Shown here: piece after piece, positions 8,031 to 15,407 of the stretch
Position numbering within the stretch: position 1 is the stretch's first letter
Layout: the number at the start of each line of letters is the position of its first letter
From: JANWYT01 sp034432435
GTDB taxonomy: Bacteria; Chloroflexota; Anaerolineae; Aggregatilineales; Phototrophicaceae
Direction of reading: 5' to 3'
NCBI GenBank assembly: GCA_034432435.1
Contig: DAOUBS010000132.1
Location: 1 to 22,092 of the forward strand
DNA length: 22,092 nt
Translations under genes and position numbers: made by a program
The notes under the pieces: model-generated
The model's database searches: none
What the model was told of the DNA's origin: nothing
The model's input: only the letters and a program-made list of their open reading frames with translations

Positions 8031-9014
8031 CTAGCCTACCACAGGTTCAGCCTCGCCGCGCAAGATGTCGGCCATCGTCGCGCCATCCACGTTGCCGCCG
8101 CTGATGATCGCCCCGATGCGCCGACCTTTGACCTTGCCCGTCAGCAGCGCCGCCAGCGCCAGCGCGCCACTCGGTTCGACGACCATCTTGAGCGTGTAGA
8201 AGCTGAAGCGCACGGCCTCGCGGATCTCTTCTTCCGAGATCGTCACCATGTCGTCTACGTGCTGGCGGAAGATCGGCCACGTCAGCGTTCCGAGCGAGGG
8301 CGTGCGCGCGCCATCAGCGATGGTCTGCGGGTTGTGGACGACGTGCAGCACCCCCGTCCGAAAGGTGAGTGTCGCGTCACAGCCCAGCTCTGGCTCCGCG
8401 CCCACCACACGGCACGTCGGCAGACGCCCTTTCGTTGCCAGCGCGGTTCCGCTCAGCAGGCCGCCGCCGCCGACGCACGCCACCATCACATCCAACTTGC
8501 CCACCTCGTCGATCAGCTCGTGGGCCGCCGTCCCCTGCCCAGCGATCACGTGGGGGTGGTTGTAAGGGGGGATCACCGTGTAGCCGTGTTCCTCAGCCAG
8601 CGCGCGCCCGACCTCTTCACGGTTCTGCGTGGCTGGATTGTAGAGGACGACCGTTGCGCCGTAGCCCTCGGTCGCCTGTCGTTTGATTGCGGGCGCGTCG
8701 TTCGGCATGATGATCGTGGTGCGCACGCCCATCAATTGGCCGCTCAGCGCGATGGCCTGCGCGTGGTTGCCAGACGAAAACGCTAGCACGCCGCGCCGCC
8801 GCTGCTCAGCGCTGAGCAGGCGCATCGCGTTCCACGCCCCGCGGAACTTGAACGCCCCCACCCGCTGAAAGTTCTCGCATTTGAGGAAGACCTCTGCGCC
8901 CACCCGCTCGTTGAGGCGGCGCGAAGTCATCACGGGCGTGTAGTTGGCGGCCTCGCGCACGCGCTGCGCTGCGGCTTCCACGTCGGCAAAGGTGACCGCG
9001 GGCGGCTCACTCAT
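8031..9014 (-). CDS. Threonine dehydratase / serine racemase-like PLP enzyme
   Basis: This is a fold-type II PLP enzyme that most likely deaminates threonine or serine to the 2-oxo acid plus ammonia; serine racemases and hydroxyaspartate ammonia-lyases share the same fold. The 327-residue product has the PLP lysine (Lys56, in AFKFRGAWNA), SSGNHAQA (80-87), the phosphate-binding GGGG loop (182-185) and SGGN near the end (305-308). There is no C-terminal ACT domain, so it is not the isoleucine-feedback form of IlvA and looks like a catabolic or TdcB-like enzyme. Its start overlaps the proC stop by 8 bases, which suggests translational coupling. Neighbours are amino acid enzymes, which fits any of the three activities. 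Exact substrate cannot be read from sequence. Confidence 0.88.
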   Translation of the reverse strand: MSEPPAVTFADVEAAAQRVREAANYTPVMTSRRLNERVGAEVFLKCENFQRVGAFKFRGAWNAMRLLSAEQRRRGVLAFSSGNHAQAIALSGQLMGVRTTIIMPNDAPAIKRQATEGYGATVVLYNPATQNREEVGRALAEEHGYTVIPPYNHPHVIAGQGTAAHELIDEVGKLDVMVACVGGGGLLSGTALATKGRLPTCRVVGAEPELGCDATLTFRTGVLHVVHNPQTIADGARTPSLGTLTWPIFRQHVDDMVTISEEEIREAVRFSFYTLKMVVEPSGALALAALLTGKVKGRRIGAIISGGNVDGATMADILRGEAEPVVG

Positions 9015-9840
9015 CGCGCCCGCCTAGCTCCACCGCTCGCTGATAGGCCGCCCAGATGCCTTCCGCCACCGCCGTGCGGAACTGCAAACGCTCCAGTTGA
9101 TACAAAGCGGCGGCGGTTGTCCCGCCAGGGCTGGTTACTTGGTTGCGCAAGATGGCCGGATGCTGGCCGCTGCGCTGAATGTAGTCGGCGGAGCCTTTGA
9201 CCGTCTGCATCACCAGCTTGGTAGCGTCCCGATGAGTGAAGCCCATGCGCACGCCCGCATCGATCATAGCCTCCATGAACAGGAACACGTAGGCCGGCCC
9301 GCTGCCAGACAGCGCCGTCGCCATATCCAGCAGGCGTTCATCGTCTACGTAAAGCTGCTCGCCCAGCGCCCCCAGCAGCGTAGCCGCCTGCTCGCGCTGC
9401 TTCTCTTCCACTTCCTGCGTGGCGCACCACACCGTCATCCCCTCGCCGATTTGGGCGGGCGTGTTGGGCATCGAGCGCACAACGCGGCTGTTCAACACCT
9501 GCGTGACGATCGTCCGCATCTTCACGCTGGCCACAATCGACAGCACCAGTTCCACACTGTCGATGCGCCCGCGAAGCTGCGACAGCACCCGCCCCATCAC
9601 CTGCGGCTTGACTGCCAAGATGAGGATGTCCGCATGGCGCGCGGCCTCAAGGTTGTCCGTCGTGAAGCGCACGCCGTACTGAGTCATCAGGTCGTGCCCT
9701 TTCTCGGCATGAGGGTCGGCTGCGATGATCTGGTCGCCATGCAGCAGTCCCTGATTGAGCATCCCCGCGATCATGGCGGTTCCCATCGCTCCCGCCCCGA
9801 TAAACGCGACTGTCGATTCCTTGAAAAGTTCTGCGCTCAT
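9007..9840 (-). CDS. proC: Pyrroline-5-carboxylate reductase
   Basis: ProC reduces P5C to L-proline with NAD(P)H, the last step of proline synthesis, in the cytoplasm. The 277-residue product starts with a Rossmann fold (GAGAMG, 15-20) and carries the C-terminal ProC signature region SGSGPAYVFLFMEAMIDAG followed by NQVTSPGGTTAAAL. Length is normal. It begins 3 bases after the stop of the MenC-like gene and overlaps the next gene by 8 bases, so it is embedded in one transcript. It acts on the same intermediate as the proline catabolic pair at 4893-7404 but in the opposite direction and in a separate unit. proA and proB are not in the window. Confidence 0.95.
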   Translation of the reverse strand: MSAELFKESTVAFIGAGAMGTAMIAGMLNQGLLHGDQIIAADPHAEKGHDLMTQYGVRFTTDNLEAARHADILILAVKPQVMGRVLSQLRGRIDSVELVLSIVASVKMRTIVTQVLNSRVVRSMPNTPAQIGEGMTVWCATQEVEEKQREQAATLLGALGEQLYVDDERLLDMATALSGSGPAYVFLFMEAMIDAGVRMGFTHRDATKLVMQTVKGSADYIQRSGQHPAILRNQVTSPGGTTAAALYQLERLQFRTAVAEGIWAAYQRAVELGGRDE

Positions 9841-9843
9841 GTC

Positions 9844-10998
9844 TCACCCAATCGGATAGTAGTTCTGCTCATGCCAGCGGGCGACAGCCTGTTCCAGCCG
9901 CGCGCGCACCACTTCCACGCCAATGCCATGCCCATTCGGGACGCTCAAGGTGCTGTCAGGGTTGAGCACGAACGGCGGTTCTGTGATGTCCTCCACAAAG
10001 TAGCGATCGGTCGCGCTGATGTCACACGGCAGCGTCACGCCCGGCAGCGACGCAAACGCCACGTTCTGGGCGCGTCCGATCCCCGTCTCTAACATCCCGC
10101 CGATCCACAGCGGCAGCTTATGTTCCACCGCCACGCGGTACACGTCCAGCGCTTCCGCAAAGCCACCCACGCGCGCCGGCTTCAGGTTCAAGATGCCAAT
10201 CGCCCCCACCTGAATCGCCAGCCGCAGATCGTTAGCCGATTTGACGCTCTCATCTAAGCAGATGGGCGTCTTCAACTGCGGCTGAAGCTGGCTGTGCTCG
10301 TAGATGTCATCGTGCGCTAGCGGCTGCTCGATCATCAGCAGGTTGAACTCGTCCAACTGTTTAAGGTGCTCGGCATCTTTGAGTGTGTAAGCGCTGTTCG
10401 CGTCCAGCATGATCATTGTGTCGGGGAAGGCGGCGCGCACCCCCCGTGCCAGTGCCACATCCCAGCCGGGCGCGATTTTGAGCTTGATGCGCTTGTAGCC
10501 TTGATCGAGGCGCTTGCGGATAATGGCGACGGTCGCTTCAACGCTGGGCTGGATGCCAATGCTCACGCCGACCACCGCACGATTAGTGGACGCATGCTCA
10601 GGTGGCAAGTACGACGCGAACAAGTCGGCCAAGCGCAGGGCGTTCGTCTTGGCGAAGGCGTCCCAGATCGCCCCTTCGATCCCGGCGCGCGTGTGCTTGT
10701 TGTCCCGCAGGTGATGCAGCAGCGTCCGCCCCTCGAACGGGTCAGTTAGCGTCTTGCCGATCAAGCCCGGCACAAGGAAGTGCTTCATCAAGTGGTAAGC
10801 TGTGCCGACCGTCTCACCACAGTAGCCCGGCTCAGGCGCAACAGCAGCCTCGCCCCAGCCAGTCACGCCATCGCTGGTGACGAGTTCGACAATGATCGCC
10901 GCTTTGAACGGCTCCATGCCGAAGCTGGTGCGCAGCGGCTCCACAAACGGGATCGCCACAGGGTGCAGATGGATCGCTGCAATGGTGATGGGCTTCAT
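9844..10998 (-). CDS. menC: MenC / N-succinylamino acid racemase family enzyme (enolase superfamily)
   Basis: Enzymes of this family form o-succinylbenzoate in menaquinone synthesis, racemise N-succinylamino acids, or do both. The 384-residue product has the enolase-superfamily catalytic set: Lys172 and Lys174 (IKLKI), metal ligands Asp199, Glu224 (IEQPLA) and Asp249 (CLDES), Lys273 (NLKPARVGG), and GGMLETGIGR (300-309), a pattern typical of the MenC/NSAR subgroup. The start has GAGGAG. No other menaquinone gene is nearby. Instead the gene directly upstream encodes a GNAT protein and proC and a PLP dehydratase follow, so I lean to N-succinylamino acid racemase as its main role. The family is certain; which of the two activities dominates is inference. 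Confidence 0.88.
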   Translation of the reverse strand: MKPITIAAIHLHPVAIPFVEPLRTSFGMEPFKAAIIVELVTSDGVTGWGEAAVAPEPGYCGETVGTAYHLMKHFLVPGLIGKTLTDPFEGRTLLHHLRDNKHTRAGIEGAIWDAFAKTNALRLADLFASYLPPEHASTNRAVVGVSIGIQPSVEATVAIIRKRLDQGYKRIKLKIAPGWDVALARGVRAAFPDTMIMLDANSAYTLKDAEHLKQLDEFNLLMIEQPLAHDDIYEHSQLQPQLKTPICLDESVKSANDLRLAIQVGAIGILNLKPARVGGFAEALDVYRVAVEHKLPLWIGGMLETGIGRAQNVAFASLPGVTLPCDISATDRYFVEDITEPPFVLNPDSTLSVPNGHGIGVEVVRARLEQAVARWHEQNYYPIG

Positions 10999-11008
10999 TC
11001 AAAACTCC

Positions 11009-11836
11009 TCAGAAGGTAAATGTGCCGTCGTCCGGCGTGAACACGTAAAACGTTTGCTCGCCGCGGCGGATGACATCCGTTGCCAGATAGCCCGCCGCGA
11101 ACAGCGCGGGGAACGCCTCGCGCGCATAGGCCCGCCACGCGCCCGCCAGCAGCGCGTCGGACTTCTCAAGGGCTTGAACGTCCGGCGGGATCTCCAACAG
11201 CAGCGCGGGCGCGCCAGACGCCACCCCCAGAAAGCGCGGCCGCCCCGCCTCCACCGCGCCAACGCAGACCCCATCGGCGTGCTCGCGCGCGGAACGATCG
11301 GCAACGTGCGGGTGCGCCACCCACCAGTTGGCCACCAAGCGGTCACCGCTCAGCGTCGGGTTGGCGGCGTCCACCCCGAAAAAGTCCATCTGGTATGCCT
11401 GCCCAATCGCCCCTAGCTTGTGCAGGTTCAAGTAGGCGTTGCGCGCAATGAGCGGGTCAAACGTCCACGTGACCAATGGAACGCCGTGATCGAGCGCGAA
11501 CCGCCGCTGCGCCTGTTTCAGGTGCTCGCCGATCTTGTAGTTGCGATACTCCGGCAGCACAACCATCCGCTTGCTCATGACGAGCAGCGCATCCCGCGCC
11601 GGCGTGTGGTCTGATGGCGTGATCTTCGCGCCGAGGAAGCCCATCAGCAGCCCAACTAGCTTGCCACCGATGAATGCCCCGAACACGTGCCCACCGTAGT
11701 TGGCCATGCTCAGCAGCATGTGCAGCGGCACGATGTCACTCATGTCGCTGCCCCAATAAATCTTCTGAAGCTCAACCGCTTGTTGCAGTTCATTCGGCGT
11801 GCGCAGGGCGCGAATCTCAACCGGGGGTGTGGTCAT
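11009..11836 (-). CDS. GNAT superfamily N-acyltransferase (COG3375-like)
   Basis: GNAT proteins transfer an acyl group from acyl-CoA to an amine. The roughly 275-residue product has a GNAT core with the CoA-binding region LPEYRNYKIGEHL and the stretch TWTFDPLIARNAYLNLHKLG, which I recall as typical of the poorly studied COG3375 group; the last ~100 residues form an extra domain. Its gene ends 10 bases before the MenC/NSAR gene. In Geobacillus kaustophilus a GNAT succinyl-CoA:D-amino acid N-succinyltransferase is encoded beside NSAR, so the same role is likely here but unproven. Two in-frame ATGs exist, at 11848 and 11836. I prefer 11836 because the only Shine-Dalgarno (TAGGA) abuts the first ATG. 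Confidence 0.75.
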   Translation of the reverse strand: MTTPPVEIRALRTPNELQQAVELQKIYWGSDMSDIVPLHMLLSMANYGGHVFGAFIGGKLVGLLMGFLGAKITPSDHTPARDALLVMSKRMVVLPEYRNYKIGEHLKQAQRRFALDHGVPLVTWTFDPLIARNAYLNLHKLGAIGQAYQMDFFGVDAANPTLSGDRLVANWWVAHPHVADRSAREHADGVCVGAVEAGRPRFLGVASGAPALLLEIPPDVQALEKSDALLAGAWRAYAREAFPALFAAGYLATDVIRRGEQTFYVFTPDDGTFTF

Positions 11837-11854
11837 AGGCGATTGCATCCTAGA

Positions 11855-12817
11855 TTAAACCAAAATGTTGGCGCGAGGCCGCCGCTGAAACACATACCGT
11901 AGGGCGCGGCGCGCGCTGGCCTGCCGCGGCAGGTACGTCACGAGCGTGTCCTCAAGGCGGCGCGGCTGAAACCCAAAATATTCGTACATATTGCCAAGCT
12001 GTGTCGTCCGATTCGTGGCAAGGACGTCCAGCCACTGCGACGTCATCAGCGTGCGGCGGTATATTCGCTCATATAACCACACGATCACCCGCATCAAGTA
12101 GGGGGGGACAGGGATCACCACACGACGCCGACAGCACACCCGCTGCACCGTGCTGATCAAGTCCGCCAGCGTCGTGTATTCAATGCCACCGATCTCGATC
12201 GTGCGATCCACCGCGTCGAGCGATTCAAGGCTGGCCACGATCGCGCGCGTCAGGTCGTCGATATGCAGCGGGTGTAGCACGACCTCACCCCGACCGGGCA
12301 TCAAGAAGAACAAGGGGTTGATGCTCAACATCATGGCGATGTGGTTGATGAACGCATCCTCTGGCCCAAACACCACCCCTGAGCGGATGATGGTGTAAGC
12401 CAGCCCCGAGCCGCGTACCAGTTCCTCCTCCAAGCCTTTCACGCGGTGCAGCACATACCCCGCCGAGGACGCCGCGCCGAGGTGGCTCAGCAGGATGATC
12501 CGCCCCACACGCGCGCTGCGCGCCATCGCAATTAACGACTGCGTGCCGGCCAGTTCCACTAGCTCGAGGTCGCGCTTGCTGCCCCACCACATCGCGCTGG
12601 CCAGATGAATGATCGTGTGCACGCCCGTGCACGCCTTCAGCAACACTTCGTCGTCGTTCAGCCGCCCCGCAAACACCTCTGGCTGCGGCAGATCCGTCCA
12701 GAGCGCGGGGGGCGCTTCCTCTGGCGCGAGCAGCACCCGCACCGGAAGCTGATGGCGCAGCAGCTCAGCCACCACATGCCGCCCGATGAAACCAGCCGCC
12801 CCTGTGACCAAAATCAT
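11855..12817 (-). CDS. NAD(P)-dependent SDR, NDUFA9-like atypical epimerase/dehydratase family
   Basis: This 320-residue protein has an N-terminal Rossmann fold (TGAAGFIG, 5-12) and the look of atypical extended SDRs related to the complex I subunit NDUFA9: HLASA (71-75), IIRSGVVFGPEDAFIN (143-158) and HPLHIDDLTRAI. The usual catalytic YxxxK is not conserved; the nearest is Tyr121 with Lys127, six residues apart, so it may bind a dinucleotide without classic SDR catalysis. Members of the group act in quinone-linked or lipid-linked roles, but no substrate can be given here. It is the first gene of the minus-strand set that continues 6 bases later with the GNAT gene. A TATAAT at 12877-12882 lies 60 bases upstream. 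The Shine-Dalgarno is weak. Confidence 0.82.
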   Translation of the reverse strand: MILVTGAAGFIGRHVVAELLRHQLPVRVLLAPEEAPPALWTDLPQPEVFAGRLNDDEVLLKACTGVHTIIHLASAMWWGSKRDLELVELAGTQSLIAMARSARVGRIILLSHLGAASSAGYVLHRVKGLEEELVRGSGLAYTIIRSGVVFGPEDAFINHIAMMLSINPLFFLMPGRGEVVLHPLHIDDLTRAIVASLESLDAVDRTIEIGGIEYTTLADLISTVQRVCCRRRVVIPVPPYLMRVIVWLYERIYRRTLMTSQWLDVLATNRTTQLGNMYEYFGFQPRRLEDTLVTYLPRQASARRALRYVFQRRPRANILV

Positions 12818-12876
12818 AACTTGCGTGCCGCCTTCGTGTTCATTACGCTAAGATGAGCTTGCTGCTCCGGTGGTGG

Positions 12877-12882
12877 ATTATA
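12877..12882 (-). promoter_or_regulatory. Candidate -10 box for the SDR-GNAT-menC-proC operon
   Basis: On the minus strand this is an exact TATAAT, 60 bases upstream of the SDR start codon, in the 138-bp divergent spacer shared with fabF. No good -35 hexamer is seen at the usual spacing. I could not find an equally good plus-strand box for fabF in this spacer. Confidence 0.42.
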
Positions 12883-12910
12883 GCGTATGGCGCGCATTTT
12901 CGCGTCTCAC

Positions 12911-12926
12911 AACGCACCGGAGCGTT
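12911..12926. promoter_or_regulatory. 16-bp palindrome upstream of fabF, possible operator
   Basis: AACGCACCGGAGCGTT reads nearly the same on both strands: seven of eight base pairs match, with one central A-A mismatch. It lies 29 bases upstream of the fabF start codon and just beyond the -35 zone of the opposite-facing TATAAT at 12877-12882, so a bound protein could affect both directions. It does not match the operators of FapR, FabT or FadR that I know. A leader hairpin is an alternative. Confidence 0.3.
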
Positions 12927-12955
12927 CGTTTAAGAGATACCACAGGAGTACAACC

Positions 12956-14197
12956 ATGAGCAAAAAGCGCGTCGTTGTCACAGGGATGGGCGCGATTGGC
13001 CCCACTGGCAACAACGTCAAAACAGCGTGGCAGAACGTCGTCAACGGCGTAAGCGGGATCGACCTCATCACGCTGTTCGACAGCAGCGTCATTGAGAACA
13101 AGATCGCCGGAGAGGTCAAGAACTTCGACGCCGACGCGCTGCTGGGCAAGAAGGAAGCCAAACGCACCGACCGCGCCACTCACTTCGCCATCGCCGCCAC
13201 CAAAGAAGCCATCGAGGACAGCGGCCTCACGGTAGACGACAGCAACCGCTACCGCGTCGGCTGCATCGTCGGCAGCGGCATCGGCGGCATCAACTCGCTC
13301 ATCGAGGCGGTCATCGGCTTCACCACAAAGGGGCATCACGGCGTCAGCCCGCTGGTCGTGCCCCGCCTGTTAATCGACGGCAGCAGCGGGCGCGTCTCGA
13401 TGGAGTTCGGGCTGCGCGGCCCCAACTTCTGCATCACCACCGCCTGCGCCACCGGCAACAACTGCATCGGCGAAGGCGCCGAGATCATCCGCCGCGGCCA
13501 AGCCACCGTGATGGTCGTCGGCAGCACCGAAGCCGCCCTCACCCCGATGACCATCGCCGGCTTCAACAACATGAAGACCCTCTCCAACCGCGACGACGAC
13601 CCCAAAGGGGCCAGCCGCCCATTTGACCTACACCGCGATGGCTTCGTCCCCGGCGAGGGCGCGGCGATGCTCGTCCTTGAAGACCTTGAGCACGCCCAAG
13701 CCCGCGGCGCGAAGATCTACGCCGAAGTGCTGGGCTACGGCCACACGAGCGACGCTTATCACCCCACCGCCCCGCTCGAGACGGGCGAAGGCGCAGCCCA
13801 CGCCATGCTCTTCGCACTCGAGGACGCAGGCCTGACCGCCAAAGACATCGACTACATCAACGCCCACGGCACAGGCACGCCGCTCAACGACGCCGCCGAG
13901 ACCGCCGCCATCAAGCGTGCGCTAGGCGAAGAAGCCTACAACATCAACATCAGCTCGACTAAGAGCATGACGGGCCACCTGCTGGGGGCGGCGGGCGCGC
14001 TGGAAGCAGTGTTCAGCATCATGGCCATTCAAGATAACGTCATCCCCCCCACCATCAACTTGACGACGCCTGACCCCGCCTGCGACCTGAACTACACCCC
14101 CAACGTCGCCGTTCGTAAACCGGTGAACGTCGTCATGAGCAACGGCTTTGGCTTTGGCGGCCACAACGCGACGATCATCCTAGGGCGATATAGCTAA
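12956..14197 (+). CDS. fabF: 3-oxoacyl-[acyl-carrier-protein] synthase II
   Basis: FabF condenses malonyl-ACP with a growing acyl-ACP to elongate fatty acids (type II system, cytoplasm). The 413-residue product has the ketosynthase triad: Cys164 (TTACATGNN), His304 (NAHGTGTP) and His341 (SMTGHLLGAAG), and the C-terminal NGFGFGGHN. I use the ATG at 12956, not the frame start at 12887, because AGGAG precedes it and MSKKRVVVTGMG is the standard N-terminus. fabH follows 10 bases later. No acpP, fabD or fabG gene is next to this pair, so it is a fragment of the usual fab cluster. Pigment or polyketide ketosynthases are less likely, since no partner genes are present. Confidence 0.95.
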   Translation: MSKKRVVVTGMGAIGPTGNNVKTAWQNVVNGVSGIDLITLFDSSVIENKIAGEVKNFDADALLGKKEAKRTDRATHFAIAATKEAIEDSGLTVDDSNRYRVGCIVGSGIGGINSLIEAVIGFTTKGHHGVSPLVVPRLLIDGSSGRVSMEFGLRGPNFCITTACATGNNCIGEGAEIIRRGQATVMVVGSTEAALTPMTIAGFNNMKTLSNRDDDPKGASRPFDLHRDGFVPGEGAAMLVLEDLEHAQARGAKIYAEVLGYGHTSDAYHPTAPLETGEGAAHAMLFALEDAGLTAKDIDYINAHGTGTPLNDAAETAAIKRALGEEAYNINISSTKSMTGHLLGAAGALEAVFSIMAIQDNVIPPTINLTTPDPACDLNYTPNVAVRKPVNVVMSNGFGFGGHNATIILGRYS

Positions 14198-14207
14198 AAG
14201 GGCAGTT

Positions 14208-15407
14208 ATGCAAAAAGAGAAGAAACCAGCCCTGCCACGGCGTGACACTGGCATCTACGCCCACATCGTCGGCTGGGGCATGGCCGTTCCTGATACGGTC
14301 ATGACCAACCATGACCTATCGGCCATCGTCGAAACGTCCGACGAGTGGATTGTGACTCGCACAGGGATCAAAGAACGCCGCATCGCCAGCGACCGTGAGA
14401 GCACGACAACGCTGGCGATCCGCGCTGCCCAGCGCGCCCTTGAAGTCGCTGACCTGCTGCCACGCCAGCTTGACCTCATCATCGTGGCCACCTCCACCCC
14501 AGAGCACGTGTTCCCCAGCACCGCTAGCCTCGTGCAGGACGCGCTGGGGGCCAGCAACGCCGGCGCGTTCGACCTGTCCGCAGCTTGTTCAGGCTTCGTC
14601 TACGCGCTGGACATGGCCGCACATGCCATCCGCATCGGCAGCATCACCCACGCGCTCATCATCGGCGCAGAAACGATGAGCCGCGTGCTGGATTGGCGCG
14701 ACCGTTCAACGTGCATCCTCTTCGGCGATGGCGCGGGCGCGGTCGTGCTGAGCGCCAGCTTAGAGCACGGCGGCGTGCTGTCCAGCGTGCTGCGCTCAGA
14801 CGGCGCCGGGGCACAGCTGCTGGCCATTCCTACCCACTGCCACTCGTCTCTGGGCGAGTTAAAAGTCCAGAAAATGATTATGAACGGCGGTGAGGTGTTC
14901 AAGTTTGCGACCCGCGTCGTCGATGAGAGCATCCGTCAAGTCATAGATCGCGCCGGCATCACCCTAGGCGATGTAAAGCTGATCGTGCCGCACCAAGCCA
15001 ACCTGCGCATCCTAGACGCCGTCGCGCGCAAGCTCAAAATCGACCTAGACCGCTTCTTCATCAACCTCAACCGCTACGGCAACACCAGCGCTGCCAGCAT
15101 CCCGATTGCGCTGTGTGAGGCGATTGAGCAGAAGCGGCTCAACGAAGGAGATTATGTGGTGTTCGTGGGCTTCGGGGGCGGCTTGTCGTGGGCCGCAGCC
15201 TGCATCAAGTGGGGCGCGCCCGCGCTTGAAAGCAGCCGCAGCCTCTTGAACACGCGCCGCCGTCAGCTCCGCTACCTGCTGGCGCGCTGGCGCAACCGCC
15301 TCTTGGGCTGGCAGCGCACCATCAGCGGCTTCTTCAAAATCTTCGCGCCACGCCGCATCCGCGCTTCCTTCCGCAAAGACAGCCAGCTGCCTAAAACTCC
15401 AGATTAA
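14208..15407 (+). CDS. fabH: 3-oxoacyl-[acyl-carrier-protein] synthase III, with basic C-terminal tail
   Basis: FabH starts fatty acid synthesis by condensing an acyl-CoA primer with malonyl-ACP. The catalytic triad is clear: Cys127 (SAACSGF), His262 (PHQANLRI) and Asn292 (YGNTSAAS). The thiolase-like core ends near residue 335 with FGGGLSWAA..IKWG. About 64 further residues follow (336-399), with 16 Arg/Lys against 3 acidic residues plus several Trp, Phe and Leu; FabH is normally about 310-335 residues, so this tail is unusual and might bind membrane or nucleic acid. The start has AAAGGG 5 bases upstream. The last 17 bases overlap the end of the convergent panC gene, leaving no space for a terminator. 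Confidence 0.93.
   Translation: MQKEKKPALPRRDTGIYAHIVGWGMAVPDTVMTNHDLSAIVETSDEWIVTRTGIKERRIASDRESTTTLAIRAAQRALEVADLLPRQLDLIIVATSTPEHVFPSTASLVQDALGASNAGAFDLSAACSGFVYALDMAAHAIRIGSITHALIIGAETMSRVLDWRDRSTCILFGDGAGAVVLSASLEHGGVLSSVLRSDGAGAQLLAIPTHCHSSLGELKVQKMIMNGGEVFKFATRVVDESIRQVIDRAGITLGDVKLIVPHQANLRILDAVARKLKIDLDRFFINLNRYGNTSAASIPIALCEAIEQKRLNEGDYVVFVGFGGGLSWAAACIKWGAPALESSRSLLNTRRRQLRYLLARWRNRLLGWQRTISGFFKIFAPRRIRASFRKDSQLPKTPD

Noticed and set aside
12887..12955. Longer N-terminus for FabF from 12887
   Set aside because: The extra 23 residues do not look like FabF, and a good Shine-Dalgarno precedes the ATG at 12956.
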